Shown: piece after piece, positions 10,147 to 20,744 of the stretch
Layout of the letters: every line of letters begins with the position of its first letter
Position numbering within the stretch: position 1 is the first letter of the stretch
Origin: Folioceros fuciformis
Taxonomy: Eukaryota > Anthocerotophyta > Anthocerotopsida > Anthocerotales
Reading direction: 5' to 3'
NCBI GenBank assembly: GCA_049999805.1
Contig: JBNGIO010005465.1
Location: 1-59,378 of the forward strand
DNA: 59,378 nucleotides
Notes under the pieces: generated by a model
Seen by the model: the letters and a program-made list of their open reading frames with translations, nothing else
Database searches by the model: none
What the model was told of the DNA's origin: nothing
Position numbers and translations under genes: made by a program

Positions 10147-12526
10147 CTAAACAGTTTGCAGAGCTTGTTCCCGCTTGAGTTGGAACACAGCACTCAAGAC
10201 ATCTTCAATAGCCTGCAGACACAACCATAAAACATTGTCACGATAGACTTGGAAAGCCCTCCGTAAACCAACAGACACAGAAGTGTGAACTCTGACACAC
10301 CTTGTCGGGCGTTGATGCACCCGACGTAACACCGATAGTGAGGGGTCCAGCGGGCAGAAAATTTTCAGTTTCCACCAGCTCACCATGCTGTTGGGAACAC
10401 CAGGCCAAAAAAAACATTCAGAGACTGAGAAGAAAGGTACATATCCCTCTGCAAAGATGCACATGCAAGGACCTCAGAAAGCACAAAAGGAAAGTTGGCC
10501 CATTCGTGCTCAGTTCTACTCACATTCAGCCTGTGTGCAATTCTGTTCCCAGGACCGATCCGAGCCTCCGTATCAATCCAATAAGAAGGGATACCCCTCA
10601 GTTCAGGAATTTCCTGAAGGTGGCTCGTGTTGCTGGAGTTCCATCCTCCGACAACAAGCATGAGGTCCAATTTCTCCTCCACCATTTCATACATAGCATC
10701 TTGTCTCTCCTGTGCATCACCACATCCGTAAGGTAAGCTTCCTTTGAGGTGGATTCTTCCATCAGCACTGCTCTGAGTCTTACTTGCCCGGGTAGCAAAG
10801 ACGACCAAGTACCTGAGTGGCATCACAAATGGTATTGAAACTCATGTAGTGCTCAGTCGGATTCTCGACACCATACTTCTGCATCATTGTCCTTTCGAAT
10901 AGCTTTCCTGGAGTGGAAAACCTTATCAGGTGTTAGGGAGAATCATTAATTGAACGCTGGAATCTATTGGGATTCACTAGCCACGTACCAATTGCCTCCG
11001 TTTCTCCTTTCAACATTGTAGTCTGATTGGCTACGCCAACTTTCACGAGATTAACATCGGGGTCAAAGCCTTTGGAGTGCGCGAATTTCTGCACGATAAC
11101 AAGGATCCAGTTGGAGATCAGCTCAAACTAGGGGCCAATGTGTCTCAAAAGTAGATGAGGTGAAACTGAACAGCAGCTGCTACTATGAGTCATGCAGGCT
11201 AACATTCAAGAACTCCTCCTTTGATCCACTTGATCCGTCAAGCTTTCCTCCCAAGATGTAGTCACAGACGTACATAGCCTACAATCCGAACATCAACCGA
11301 ATCACCATGAGAACCTAAACATTGAAACCCATAGTGTGTCCAATGTTCAGAACCAGAACTGTCACAGCTCTCACCTCCTTCATATTCTTCACTATGACAT
11401 ACGTTCCGGCAAAAGAAGCTGTGGCAATTGTCTCCTCGTGTTTAGCCTTCCCGTGAATGATCGATGTGTATGTTTCCTTCTTCTGCTTCTCGACTGCATT
11501 CCACACCTGCGATTCAGCCTTGTTAAAACATCTCCGTACGTAGATGCCTTAACAACAGAGACTTGCAGTAGGCAAGTCGATAGTATCCAGGCCATGTTCG
11601 TACTTTGGACACCCAAGGACAAGTCGTGTCAACAATTTGTACTTTCTTGTCACTTAGGACTCGCATCTCCTGAACTGATGCTCCAAAGGCAGGCAGAATC
11701 ACGACGTCTCCCTTCTCAGCAACACTGAAATCCTTGGCACCGTCAATGACAGGGATTGTCTTGACAGCCATGGTTTGCAATTTCTGCAAAGATCAGAAAG
11801 TAAAACGGCAAGCGCCAGACCTTAGTCCCAGATCACAACCTCGAGTGGCGCGAAACAGCAGGAAAAACGAAGACCCAGGTCCACACTTGACTGGCGGACA
11901 CAAAGTCTCACCTCATTTATGCTTGGATTGTGAATGAGCTCATTCGTGAGCCACAGCTGTTCGGTAGGAAACTGCTTCCGAGCCTCATAAACAATCTGCA
12001 CAGCTCGTTCCACCCCCCAGCAGAAGCCGTAAGCCTTGGCAAGCTTGACGGTAACATCACCCCACGTGTATACGAAGTTGTTCTCTTTCAGAATCTTGAC
12101 GAAGTTACCTGAAGGCGGCCAAATTTCACGACATGCACCACTTCAGCATCCAATATCTTTCAAAACATCGAATCCCAGGCAGAATCCACAGCCGCACTTA
12201 CTCTGGTACTCCTGCTCGATCAGCGCGAGAACCTCCTTCTTATGCCCGAATCCGTTCCTGTTATACTTTTCACTCCTGGTCAAGTTATGGCGAAAGGCCT
12301 TGGTGTCAAACCCCTCCGTGGCTTCCACAGCCTCCGGCGTGGCAGCACCATCACACCGAGCTCCAGCTCCCGCTTGGCTCAGCCTGAGCACCGGCAGCCT
12401 CTTCCCGCAGCACGCGGGCAGCCTAATGCCCGTGGAGAAGGAAGAGTCGAGTTTGGCCGCGCCTTCCGCCCCGGCATGTCCAGCAGCAGGGAGCCTCAAC
12501 ACTGAGAAGGCACAGGTGCTGGCCAT
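10147..12526 (-). CDS. HDR: 4-hydroxy-3-methylbut-2-enyl diphosphate reductase, 10 exons
   Basis: Last enzyme of the plastid MEP pathway: reduces HMBPP to IPP and DMAPP with a 4Fe-4S cluster. Exons, all with GT-AG borders and consistent phase: 12526-12202, 12108-11912, 11783-11604, 11506-11375, 11278-11204, 11088-10989, 10907-10813, 10709-10524, 10387-10301, 10212-10147. They join to 480 aa, close to the usual plant length. The N-terminus (about 70 residues, Ala/Ser/Arg-rich) is a likely plastid transit peptide, followed by the plant-specific extension with [19 protein letters not shown]. The three cluster cysteines are present in [11 protein letters not shown] (about Cys138), DTTCPWV (about 229) and NTICDATQ (about 364), and the catalytic Glu in HEETIATA. 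No defect is seen. Confidence 0.96.
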
Positions 12527-13406
12527 GGCGGAGCGCTCGCCTCAGCTGCAGCAAGAGGCAGACAAAGCGACCAAGTGGAGCCGAGCAGGATGGACGGGAC
12601 GAATGCGAGGCGAGAGAAGCAGGCGAGGAAGAGGATGCCGTGACCAAAAGTGCGCACGGGCCCAGACAAAGGCGACAGCGTCCGAGATGGTAGGAACGGA
12701 GACGTTTCACGAGACGGTATCACACGGCAGCGTAAGCGAGGGCCGTCGCAAAGATACGACCGAAAGGGGACAATGACTATGTTCACTGCGGACGCAGCCC
12801 CGATGGTTGTTGGCTCAAAATCAGGCCGTCGTGACTCGGGACAGTGGTGAACTGGTACGTAGCGGTCCCGGATGCTCTGATCCTTTCAATTTATATGCTG
12901 CCAGTCAGCCCAACGGCCATGGCAGGCTGCATGCTCTATGGACTATCCCGGCAATCGCCTGGAACCATGCGATACGACCTTGGACCATGTCCCACCAACT
13001 TACGTGGTTCAACACGTGCTCAGTCTGGGCCCATTCTGTGGCCAATCAACTAGCTCTCTCCGGCACCCCATGTCTTCCCACCCAATGGTGGTGCAGGATC
13101 ATTCCAGATAGCCCACCTGCTCTCACTTCCTTTGCTCAAAGATTAGAGAGTTTAAAACAGTGATTCAGTGCAATATATGATAAAGAGATCCAACGTAGAA
13201 ATAACTGTGCGCTTCAAAAGCCTGGCCTATGAGCGTGACTTGAACTCTACCTCAAGTCCAGTGCTTCAGAGACGGAGCGTTCACAATACTGCTGAAAAAA
13301 TTGTCTACCACGACATGCAAAAGAAAAAGATGGGTCGACACTACCGACTCTAAGCAAACCCATCTTCGCCCGGGCTTAGCTGCCTTCTCCTCCGTTGGCA
13401 GTCTCA
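12527..13406. other. Intergenic region between HDR and beta-COP
   Basis: 880 bp holding the HDR upstream region and the beta-COP 3' end (both minus strand). Open frames here are short or lack ATG and are shadows. The GC-rich part next to HDR probably contains its 5'UTR. I see no clear TATA box and no RNA gene. Confidence 0.4.
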
Positions 13407-16274
13407 TCAGCCTTTTTGCTTCAAGGTGATCTTATCACCCAGACTCAGAGCTATGCCCTGTGTTTTGCTTCTGATTCGGATGTAGCCGCTCAGCTTCCCA
13501 TCCGGCTGCTGCTCCACACTGACATTCACCAGAGCGTCTTCACCGAATACGCTCTTGGCATAGAGGTTGGCAGCCAGGAACCCGCAGTGCTCCTGAAGGG
13601 CAGATGCCGGAGTGAGGCACTTCATGTTAGTTGAAGCCACAATGTGACTCAAAAACTCCTGGACATCTGTGATATTTGTGTTCACGGCGACCTTGTTCTC
13701 CCACTCAAACTCAGCCCACATGTTTCTGAAGGCCACATCTGGACAAGAAGCTGGTGAGATGTAGTCCATGATGTCAATGTGGATGTCATTCAGCACCACC
13801 ACGTTCCGATCCAGCACACTAGTGGACTCGTACACAATGTTGCCGAAGATGACTCCTGTCTCTGTAGATGAGACCTTGATGTTGGCTCGGATCTGTTTAC
13901 TTGAGCCTGCAGCAAGGGTGTAGTTTTGAGGACGCTCCACAAGCTTGAGGTCGCCCATGGTTGCCAGCTCCAGACACAGATTCTGCAGAGTCTCTGCGGT
14001 GCGATTGACAACAGTCACATCCAGAACAATATCGTACTGGTGAACCATAACATAAGCTTCTGCATACACCGGGTCACTGAACCCAGTGAGCTGTAGCACC
14101 CTATTCAGCTTTCTCGTGTTGTCAGCCACCTTGGTGAACTCCCCAGTTGCTCGCTTCAGGTCTGTTTGGACCTCATCTTCAAGTTCCAGCTGGCTCATGC
14201 CCTTCCTGCTCTTGAGGTGATAGAAGTCAATCAGATCATCTGGCTGTGCGTTGGTCACTTGGGCCTTCGCCTTAGTCTCTTCTGTTTCAGACTGCTGCTT
14301 CTCTACAATCATTTTCACGAAACTTGCACGGCATTCATGAAGCCACACTTCCTTCATCACCGTATCCCTGCTTGCAAGGATTCGTATGCAGAGACTGATT
14401 CTGTTGGATGAATCATTGTCAGTAGGATGGGGCAAAGCTGATGACTGCCCAAGCCTCAGAATTGAAACCAAAATAAGGAGAACATCAGCTGTGGCTCTAT
14501 TCAAGGCCACCTTCGACGGCTGAAGCTCTTCCAGCCGCAATACCAACTTCGTCAGGGTGGTTGCCACAACAGCCCCCAAGAAGAAATCACCAGTAAGGAG
14601 AATTGATCTGAGGTTCGCAACCAAAGACTCTCCTAGCGAAGCAGTGGGCACTGTGTTCGCTATCTCCACAGCAGCGCTCTGAGACGCATATGTTCCATCC
14701 GCAAGAACTGCAGGTCTCTTGGATGACGCAGCAGACACAGACAAGGCAGGAGGAACACGCCCCACACCAGCAGATGACTTCGTCACTGATGGATCCGCAG
14801 TATCACCCTCCTCTGTAGCTGTGTACAAAGGCAGCTCACCAAGCGATTGCTTTATTGTGAAAATGCCTGCCTCAACTTCTGAGGTTGACAGGCAGTACTC
14901 TCCAATAATCCAGAGTGCACAGGTACAAACTCTCGAGGCGCGGATCTGATAGAAAATGTCGAGCAACCTGGCAATAATGGACTCCCGAAGCTTTAAGTTG
15001 GTTTCAATTATTTCTCTCACGAAGAAAACCACATCAATGGCTGATGCCGTGTTGGAGTCGCCTAAAAAGTCCATTAGAAGATGCACAACGCTAGATGCCA
15101 CTTCAGGAAACTTAATGGCGCAAGAGTGAATAGCCTGAACCAGCATTTGCCTGTACTCCCCATTTTTCTCGAGCTCCTTGCTCTGTGTCTTCACAACCTC
15201 CTTCTTGAGAGTCAACACCACCTCATCAATATTTCTCGGAGTGATCAGATCCAGCGCAATATCTAAAGTCTTCCGTCTGATATCAAGATTGGGACTGGAC
15301 AAGGCCCTAAGGACATCCATGATCATGTCCACCATAACTTCCCTGTGTGCCGCCTTCAGCTCCTGCAGCCGATCCAGGACTATCAGCTTCACGTTGTTGT
15401 CACTCTGGGACTGGAGCAGCTGACAGTAGGTATTTGCAGCGGCTCTGATTGCAGTGGGTGCAGAAGACAGAGACACAAGAGTCCCCGCGCACTCATACAT
15501 CACAGCTGAGGAGGGGCAGTTGAGCAGCGACAGGATGATCTTGATGTACTTCCCCTTCTCACCTGGGTTAGTTCTGCACACCTTCCTGATGAGTTCAAGA
15601 ACAACCATCTGTAGAAGGTCTCCCCAGTTAGGGACAGCCTCCAAATGGCTCAGTAGATAGTTCACCGCCCTTTGCTGGGCACAGTTGTACAGCATAAGAA
15701 ACGCATTCCGTCGAGCTGACAAATCCTGCTCTGTTGACAAGACTTTCTCAATCAGATCTGGCGCATCAACCAGGAGAAGCTCACCCTGCGGAAGCTTGTA
15801 GATCGACATGATGGCCAGAATGGCATTCCGCCTCACGAATGCATGTCGATGTTCCAAGTTGGTCACAATCGACGGGATCAAGGGCTCGATGAGCTCCGCC
15901 TCATTCAACCTGGAGAGAAAACGGAGCGTGACACCTCTTATATACTCGTTGGGGTGCTGCAGGTTGTTCCTCAGGTTCTGGCAAATGAGAATCATTTCCG
16001 GCAGTATCTTCCCCTGTGCGTCAGTCTTGTCGATTATCTCCAGATACAGAAGCAGCAGCTTCTGCACAGTATGGTCTTCTGAGGGCAATACATATCTCAC
16101 GATGGTGATGAACAGCTGAGGTAAAATTTCCCCATTGAGCAGCAACATTACGGCCTTCTTCATCGCGTCTACTTTCCGCTGCACGTCATTGCCTTCCAGC
16201 GCCTCCTTGATCTCATTGGCAAGAGCCGGAGTACCCTTGTCAAAATGGACGAGCAAGCTGCACGTTTTGTCCAT
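13407..16274 (-). CDS. Coatomer subunit beta (beta-COP)
   Basis: 955 aa from the ATG at 16274 (start MDKTCSLLVHFDKGTP, matching the conserved plant N-terminus). Structural subunit of the COPI coat (F-subcomplex), which buds retrograde vesicles from the Golgi. Adaptin-like HEAT repeats fill about residues 15-480. A linker rich in Ser/Thr/Ala follows (about 490-550). The coatomer beta C-terminal domain begins around 660 (DDLIDFYHLKSRKGMSQLEL), and the appendage domain ends the protein (GYIRIRSKTQGIALSLGDK). The coding part has a single exon with a 5'UTR intron just upstream. Length agrees with plant beta-COP. No damage is seen. Confidence 0.97.
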   Translation of the reverse strand: MDKTCSLLVHFDKGTPALANEIKEALEGNDVQRKVDAMKKAVMLLLNGEILPQLFITIVRYVLPSEDHTVQKLLLLYLEIIDKTDAQGKILPEMILICQNLRNNLQHPNEYIRGVTLRFLSRLNEAELIEPLIPSIVTNLEHRHAFVRRNAILAIMSIYKLPQGELLLVDAPDLIEKVLSTEQDLSARRNAFLMLYNCAQQRAVNYLLSHLEAVPNWGDLLQMVVLELIRKVCRTNPGEKGKYIKIILSLLNCPSSAVMYECAGTLVSLSSAPTAIRAAANTYCQLLQSQSDNNVKLIVLDRLQELKAAHREVMVDMIMDVLRALSSPNLDIRRKTLDIALDLITPRNIDEVVLTLKKEVVKTQSKELEKNGEYRQMLVQAIHSCAIKFPEVASSVVHLLMDFLGDSNTASAIDVVFFVREIIETNLKLRESIIARLLDIFYQIRASRVCTCALWIIGEYCLSTSEVEAGIFTIKQSLGELPLYTATEEGDTADPSVTKSSAGVGRVPPALSVSAASSKRPAVLADGTYASQSAAVEIANTVPTASLGESLVANLRSILLTGDFFLGAVVATTLTKLVLRLEELQPSKVALNRATADVLLILVSILRLGQSSALPHPTDNDSSNRISLCIRILASRDTVMKEVWLHECRASFVKMIVEKQQSETEETKAKAQVTNAQPDDLIDFYHLKSRKGMSQLELEDEVQTDLKRATGEFTKVADNTRKLNRVLQLTGFSDPVYAEAYVMVHQYDIVLDVTVVNRTAETLQNLCLELATMGDLKLVERPQNYTLAAGSSKQIRANIKVSSTETGVIFGNIVYESTSVLDRNVVVLNDIHIDIMDYISPASCPDVAFRNMWAEFEWENKVAVNTNITDVQEFLSHIVASTNMKCLTPASALQEHCGFLAANLYAKSVFGEDALVNVSVEQQPDGKLSGYIRIRSKTQGIALSLGDKITLKQKG

Positions 16275-16283
16275 GGCTTCAAC

Positions 16284-16367
16284 CTGCAAGACAAACCCCT
16301 ATTGCTTGAGCATTAGATCTGCGGGCAAAGTTGCAAAGCAGAGTGACCAGCGGAGTTCAACCTTGAC
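16284..16367 (-). other. Likely 5'UTR intron of beta-COP
   Basis: On the minus strand GTTGCAG|GTCAAGG is a plausible donor and TGTCTTGCAG|GTTGAAGCC an excellent acceptor, 9 bases before the ATG. The 84 bp length matches the other introns in the window. Confidence 0.55.
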
Positions 16368-18215
16368 CTGCAACGGCACCACCCGCGGCACGATCTGGAC
16401 AGGAAGCGCAAGCAGAGGTGCTACGGCCGCTTCGGGCCTCAAACCTCAGATCTGGCAGCCCCGACTGGGCCCAGTGTGGCAGGCACCTAGACTACGTTCC
16501 CAGATCTAAGCCTCCCTGCTCGCAAAACCCCGCTCATATTACAGACAGCGGCCCCACCAAGCAAGCGTCGATAACCCGATTCTTTCCTTCCCGACCGATT
16601 CATTCCTTGCATACGTACTTCATTCGGAATGTCCTGCTATAATACAAGTAAAAAACGCATACTTAAGTCTTACATAAACTTCATTGAACACATAATTAAC
16701 AGAGGACATAAAAGTTCTATAAGTTTATTGACTGGAGCATAAGCTAGATCCATTTTGTCAGGCGTCACGCTTTCATCTCTCCTGTTCATATGATAGTACT
16801 TCTCTAGCCGTTCATGTAATAGCACTTCTCTAATCTTACACGTACCTAAATTTTTCTCCCTTGGTGTTAATCCCAATACCTTCTCTAATCCTAAGAATTA
16901 CATTAAATATTCCATTTTGCTTAATTGAGTAGCGCAATGCTTCATTTTGGTAATCTGAGCTAATTCTTAAGCTTAGTCTTTTTGGTGATTGAAACTAATT
17001 CTTAAGCTTAGTTGAGATATTATCAATGCTCATTAAAGATTTTATCTTGATATGGACTAACAAAATAGAATAATGTCTCTATAAGATGGGACAAAAACAT
17101 TGGAAATCGAGAACTTTGATAGGTGGTGAACAATATGAACAAGGTGGCTAGCAAGAAGGATGGTGAAAATGTTGTTTGCTACAATGGTGATGATGCAAGC
17201 ACTCGCTCGAAGCCTGCTCAAGGAGGCACTTTGAGCTCCGTCTCTAATTCAAGGGCTAGTGACACCCCCCATGTTGCCTTGTTCGTATCAATTACATAGA
17301 CAGGTACTAAATCGAAAGACTCTAGTTCCTCGATATTGTCATTGTGGGCTCAAACCTTCTTACTATCTAGATAACTTACTGTCAGACATAGGAGAACACA
17401 GCAAGAAAGCAACTTTGGCTACTAGTGGCTCTACAAAGGCCCATCATCTACGCAAATCATTCTCATGAATGCTTTGAAGGTTGTAGTCGCTAAACCTAAC
17501 TTTTTGGAGTCTTCACATCAAATGCTTTTCTCTGTTATTGTATTAAGAAAGGTTACATGTGTTTCTCCATCTCCACCTAACGTCAATGCTTATGTAAAGA
17601 GAGCTATTTGGGCTCTACTTGACTATACTATTGTCAAGCCTAATGGTTGCTTCTAGATCAAAATGGGCTCTCGCAGTCCAACTCAGGTTCTATTGTGTCA
17701 ATCTACAAAATTCAAGGACAAAAAGTTAACTACTTTAAAGCCATGGTCTATAGGAACTTATATTGTGAGGATCAACTACAAGAAGAAATTCCCTTGGGTT
17801 GAAATTTGAGGACTTACCTCAGACCTTTATGAAATGGCAAAAGAAATAGTGCAAACAGTCATGGAGATTTTAAATTTCTCTTATGCCCCCAAGGTTGAGG
17901 ACATATAGTTGAGGGCAACTCCAAGGTTTGGGGTGAAGATCCCCTCCATGATGGAACTCCTAGTTAGAACTACTATTAAACCTTTATCAAACTCAAGCAT
18001 CAAGCTTACTCAGCTCTTCTACTTCCTATACATTCCTACTCATTGTCACAAATATGGTAGGGTTGATCATCTGCACGGATCTGCCCATATTTTGCTTAGC
18101 AACGAAATGGGCGTCCTTTGCTGAAGGATGTTTTATCCGCTCTTGGCTTCCTAGTACTAAAACATCACTTGATGACTATCAACGTTGATAGCCAACATTA
18201 ACACAAAGAGCAATC
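16368..18215. other. Promoter side of beta-COP and AT-rich intergenic DNA
   Basis: The first 300 bases are the 5'UTR and promoter of beta-COP; TATTATA on the minus strand near 16636-16643 is a weak TATA candidate. Beyond 16660 the DNA is AT-rich with short broken frames. Frames around 17110-17650 look like decayed coding sequence but I cannot assign them. Confidence 0.35.
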
Positions 18216-18538
18216 AACTTTCTTGCAAATGGAGTGCTCACTTGTTTGATTAACATGTCGCCAACTCTATCATCTTGATAGTTTGCTTGCTGCTTAAGAG
18301 GAAGGGCAAACAAAAAACATTTTTCTAGATTCCCAACTTTGATTAGGCAATTATCATTTCATGTCCTATTATGTGCCGGAACCCTCACAAGGAATGTCAT
18401 CGCAGAGTATGTGGGCTATTGCTAAGGAAAGTATACAAAGGGTCCTCTAAACGAAGCTCCCTCTTGTTGCGATGCCTATGATCAAGGCAAGCTTAAAGGG
18501 CAAAATGCTTACATCGTTCTCCACCGCAATAGCTTGCT
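18216..18538 (+). repeat. 323 bp direct repeat, copy A
   Basis: Starts AACTTTCTTGCAAATGGAGT and matches 19246-19569 along its whole length with scattered substitutions and few or no indels (roughly 90% by eye). Flanks differ. It has no open frame and is probably part of a dispersed repeat. Confidence 0.8.
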
Positions 18539-19245
18539 GCCATGAAAAGCAGCAAGTTGGCAAGATTTGGGGAGTCCCATAAAGGATAGTCCCAAAGATG
18601 CCTTGTCCTAGCAGTCTTGCAATTCAAGAACAGCTCCATCAAAAAGAAAGTAAGTCATGCTCATGGGAGCAAGTTAGAGATGATGGAGCACTTACGGCTT
18701 CCCTGAAGTGTTTTCCTTTGCGACAAGAGGGAATCATGAAAGTTGCAGTGTAAGCAACTGGGCCAACACAGGGTACGCGCGTTGGCTGGGAGTTCGTTAG
18801 TCACACCTTCGCACCAATTCGAGGGGCACACGGAAAACCAACTTTGTATTTAGGACACACAAGTACAAGGCCTTTCTCCTCTAGCTATGGCGCTCTTTAG
18901 GTGCAACTTCGAAGACTAACCTCCTTGCTCCTTGCCTCCTAGTGTTAGTGTCTTCCTAGGGTTTTTCCAGCATGTTCACACTTGCTGGGTCCCAGCCTTT
19001 TTCTAGCTACTTGAATCTGTCTATTATTTGTAATAACTACGTTCCCAAATTAACGAAATAAAAGAGCATAATAGCTATTATCCATACTGTGCTAAGGGAC
19101 AAACTGAAAGCTAAGAATGCGAACTTGCCTTACCTTCCTTCTTGTGCTCGAGCATAGTAGTAGAAGTAGTCTCAAGAGTCTCGGCAATCTCGATTGCAGA
19201 ATGACCATGTCACATGTCCCAACCTCCCTAGTAGCTTTCTTTCAT
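18539..19245. other. Spacer between the 323 bp repeat copies
   Basis: No gene is recognised. The DNA is AT-rich with short broken frames. It ends with sequence reading into an open stretch (19117-19509) that overlaps repeat copy B and has no known domain. Confidence 0.3.
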
Positions 19246-19569
19246 AACTTTCTTGCAAATGGAGTGCTCATTAGTTTGATCAACATGTCGCCGACTCTAT
19301 CACCTTGGGAGTTTGCTTATTGCTTAAGAGGAAGGGCAAACAAGAAACATTTTTCTAGATTCCCAACTTTGACTAGGCAATTACCATTTCATGTGCTATT
19401 ATGTGTCTGGAACCCTCACAAGAAATGTCATCTCAGAGTATGTGAGCTATTGCTGAGGAACCTATACATAGGGTCCTCCAAGCGGAACTCCCTCTTGTTG
19501 CAACGCCTATGATCAAGGCAAGCTTAAAGGGCAAAATGCTTACATCATTCTCCACCACAATAACTTGCT
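19246..19569 (+). repeat. 323 bp direct repeat, copy B
   Basis: Partner of 18216-18538. Just beyond it a coding-like tail continues (KVEDDVDFEEHTNEYREDLS, to about 19720), which copy A lacks, so copy B may be nearer the original sequence. Confidence 0.8.
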
Positions 19570-20316
19570 CTTTGCTCTTTAAGGTTGAGGACGATGTGGA
19601 CTTTGAGGAGCATACCAATGAATATAGAGAGGATCTCTCTAGAGAGTTTGTTATGGATGTGGTTAAGGGGCATGATATTGCTTTCAATTCAAGAGTGGTA
19701 GCAAAGCTGTTATCTCGCAGTTAGGTTGGGCAAGAAGTCCTCCTCAAATCACCATTCTAGAGACACAAGTTATGAAGTCCAAGACTAATCCTTCTAGTCC
19801 AGAAAATATTTTTTAGACCCCAAATCCTAGTTCCTCTCTAGATCCTATCAATGTGTCGCCTTGAAGAATCCTTGTCCATTTTGGTAGGACCAAGGTGGAT
19901 ATAGGTAAGAAACTTAGTCATATCCAAAAAGAGTTGTTATCCACCCACAAACATGTTTCCACAAAAGGCCTTGCCCTTTGTTGCTTTCAATGAGGTCTTG
20001 GGTGCTCGAGCATTCAATGTTTAGAAGTGGCATGCAATTGTAACAAATTTGAGGAATTTTTTTTGTGATAAGATAACATTACATAAATAGTGGTTATGAA
20101 TTTCCATGCAAATGTTTAAGTTTAGGGCTTGGGAAGTCCTTCTTAAACGTGACTACTTCGATTTTATACAAGGCTCTTATTGTGGCTGATAAAACCAAGG
20201 GTATAAAAGAAAATTGCTTCCAAGTTCCAGGTCCTTTTTGGTATGTAGTCAAGGATTCTCAAGATTGTGTGGCCTTTTCTAGGTATTGCGGAAAGGCATA
20301 GATGTATTGTTTGGTG
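19570..20316. other. AT-rich decayed sequence, possible transposon remains
   Basis: Broken frames only. Segments near 20100-20260 and 20430-20545 on the plus strand faintly recall the C-terminal part of LINE polyproteins (HIGEHLILYCLLSRKV resembles a zf-RVT segment), with stops. This is too weak to call. Confidence 0.25.
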
Positions 20317-20440
20317 CATGCTTAGAATTACCCTTCCCAACTCTAACGGTTGGAATGGTTTCTTAGAGGCTATGGGTCATGCTTAGAATTACCCTTCCCA
20401 ACTCTAATGGTTGGAATGGTTTCTTAGAGGCTATGGGTCA
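20317..20440 (+). repeat. 61 bp tandem duplication
   Basis: Two head-to-tail copies, starting at 20317 and 20378 with CATGCTTAGAATTACCC, differ at about one position (AACGGT versus AATGGT), so the duplication is recent. Confidence 0.9.
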
Positions 20441-20744
20441 CCCTTTGTGTATTCTGTATGACTCTAGCCAAAAGCATATTGGTGAACATCTTATATTATA
20501 TTGCCTCTTGTCTAGGAAAGTTTAGTTGCATATTCAAACTTGGATCCCGACGGTAATGAGAAACCAAGCCTTATCCATCTCAGCGTTCACTGCTCTATTT
20601 GGGTTGGACATTGGCTCTGACTAGGAGTGGCTTTCAACATCCTTTGGATTCACTAGACTATAGTCATGTTCAAAAGAGATGATCCTGCTACTTGCAACTC
20701 GCTTCTTTGTCAAATTAGACAATCTACTATCTGTTGTGCCATAG

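Noticed and set aside
12036-12776. 246-codon plus-strand frame
   Set aside because: Lies antisense to HDR exon 1 and its upstream region; no domain and low-complexity composition.
16275-16289. Five extra N-terminal codons for beta-COP
   Set aside because: That start is TTG and the bases form the end of a 5'UTR intron (TTGCAG); the conserved N-terminus begins at the ATG 16274.
20430-20545. LINE-like zf-RVT segment
   Set aside because: Only about 30 residues with stops; could be chance. Needs a profile search.
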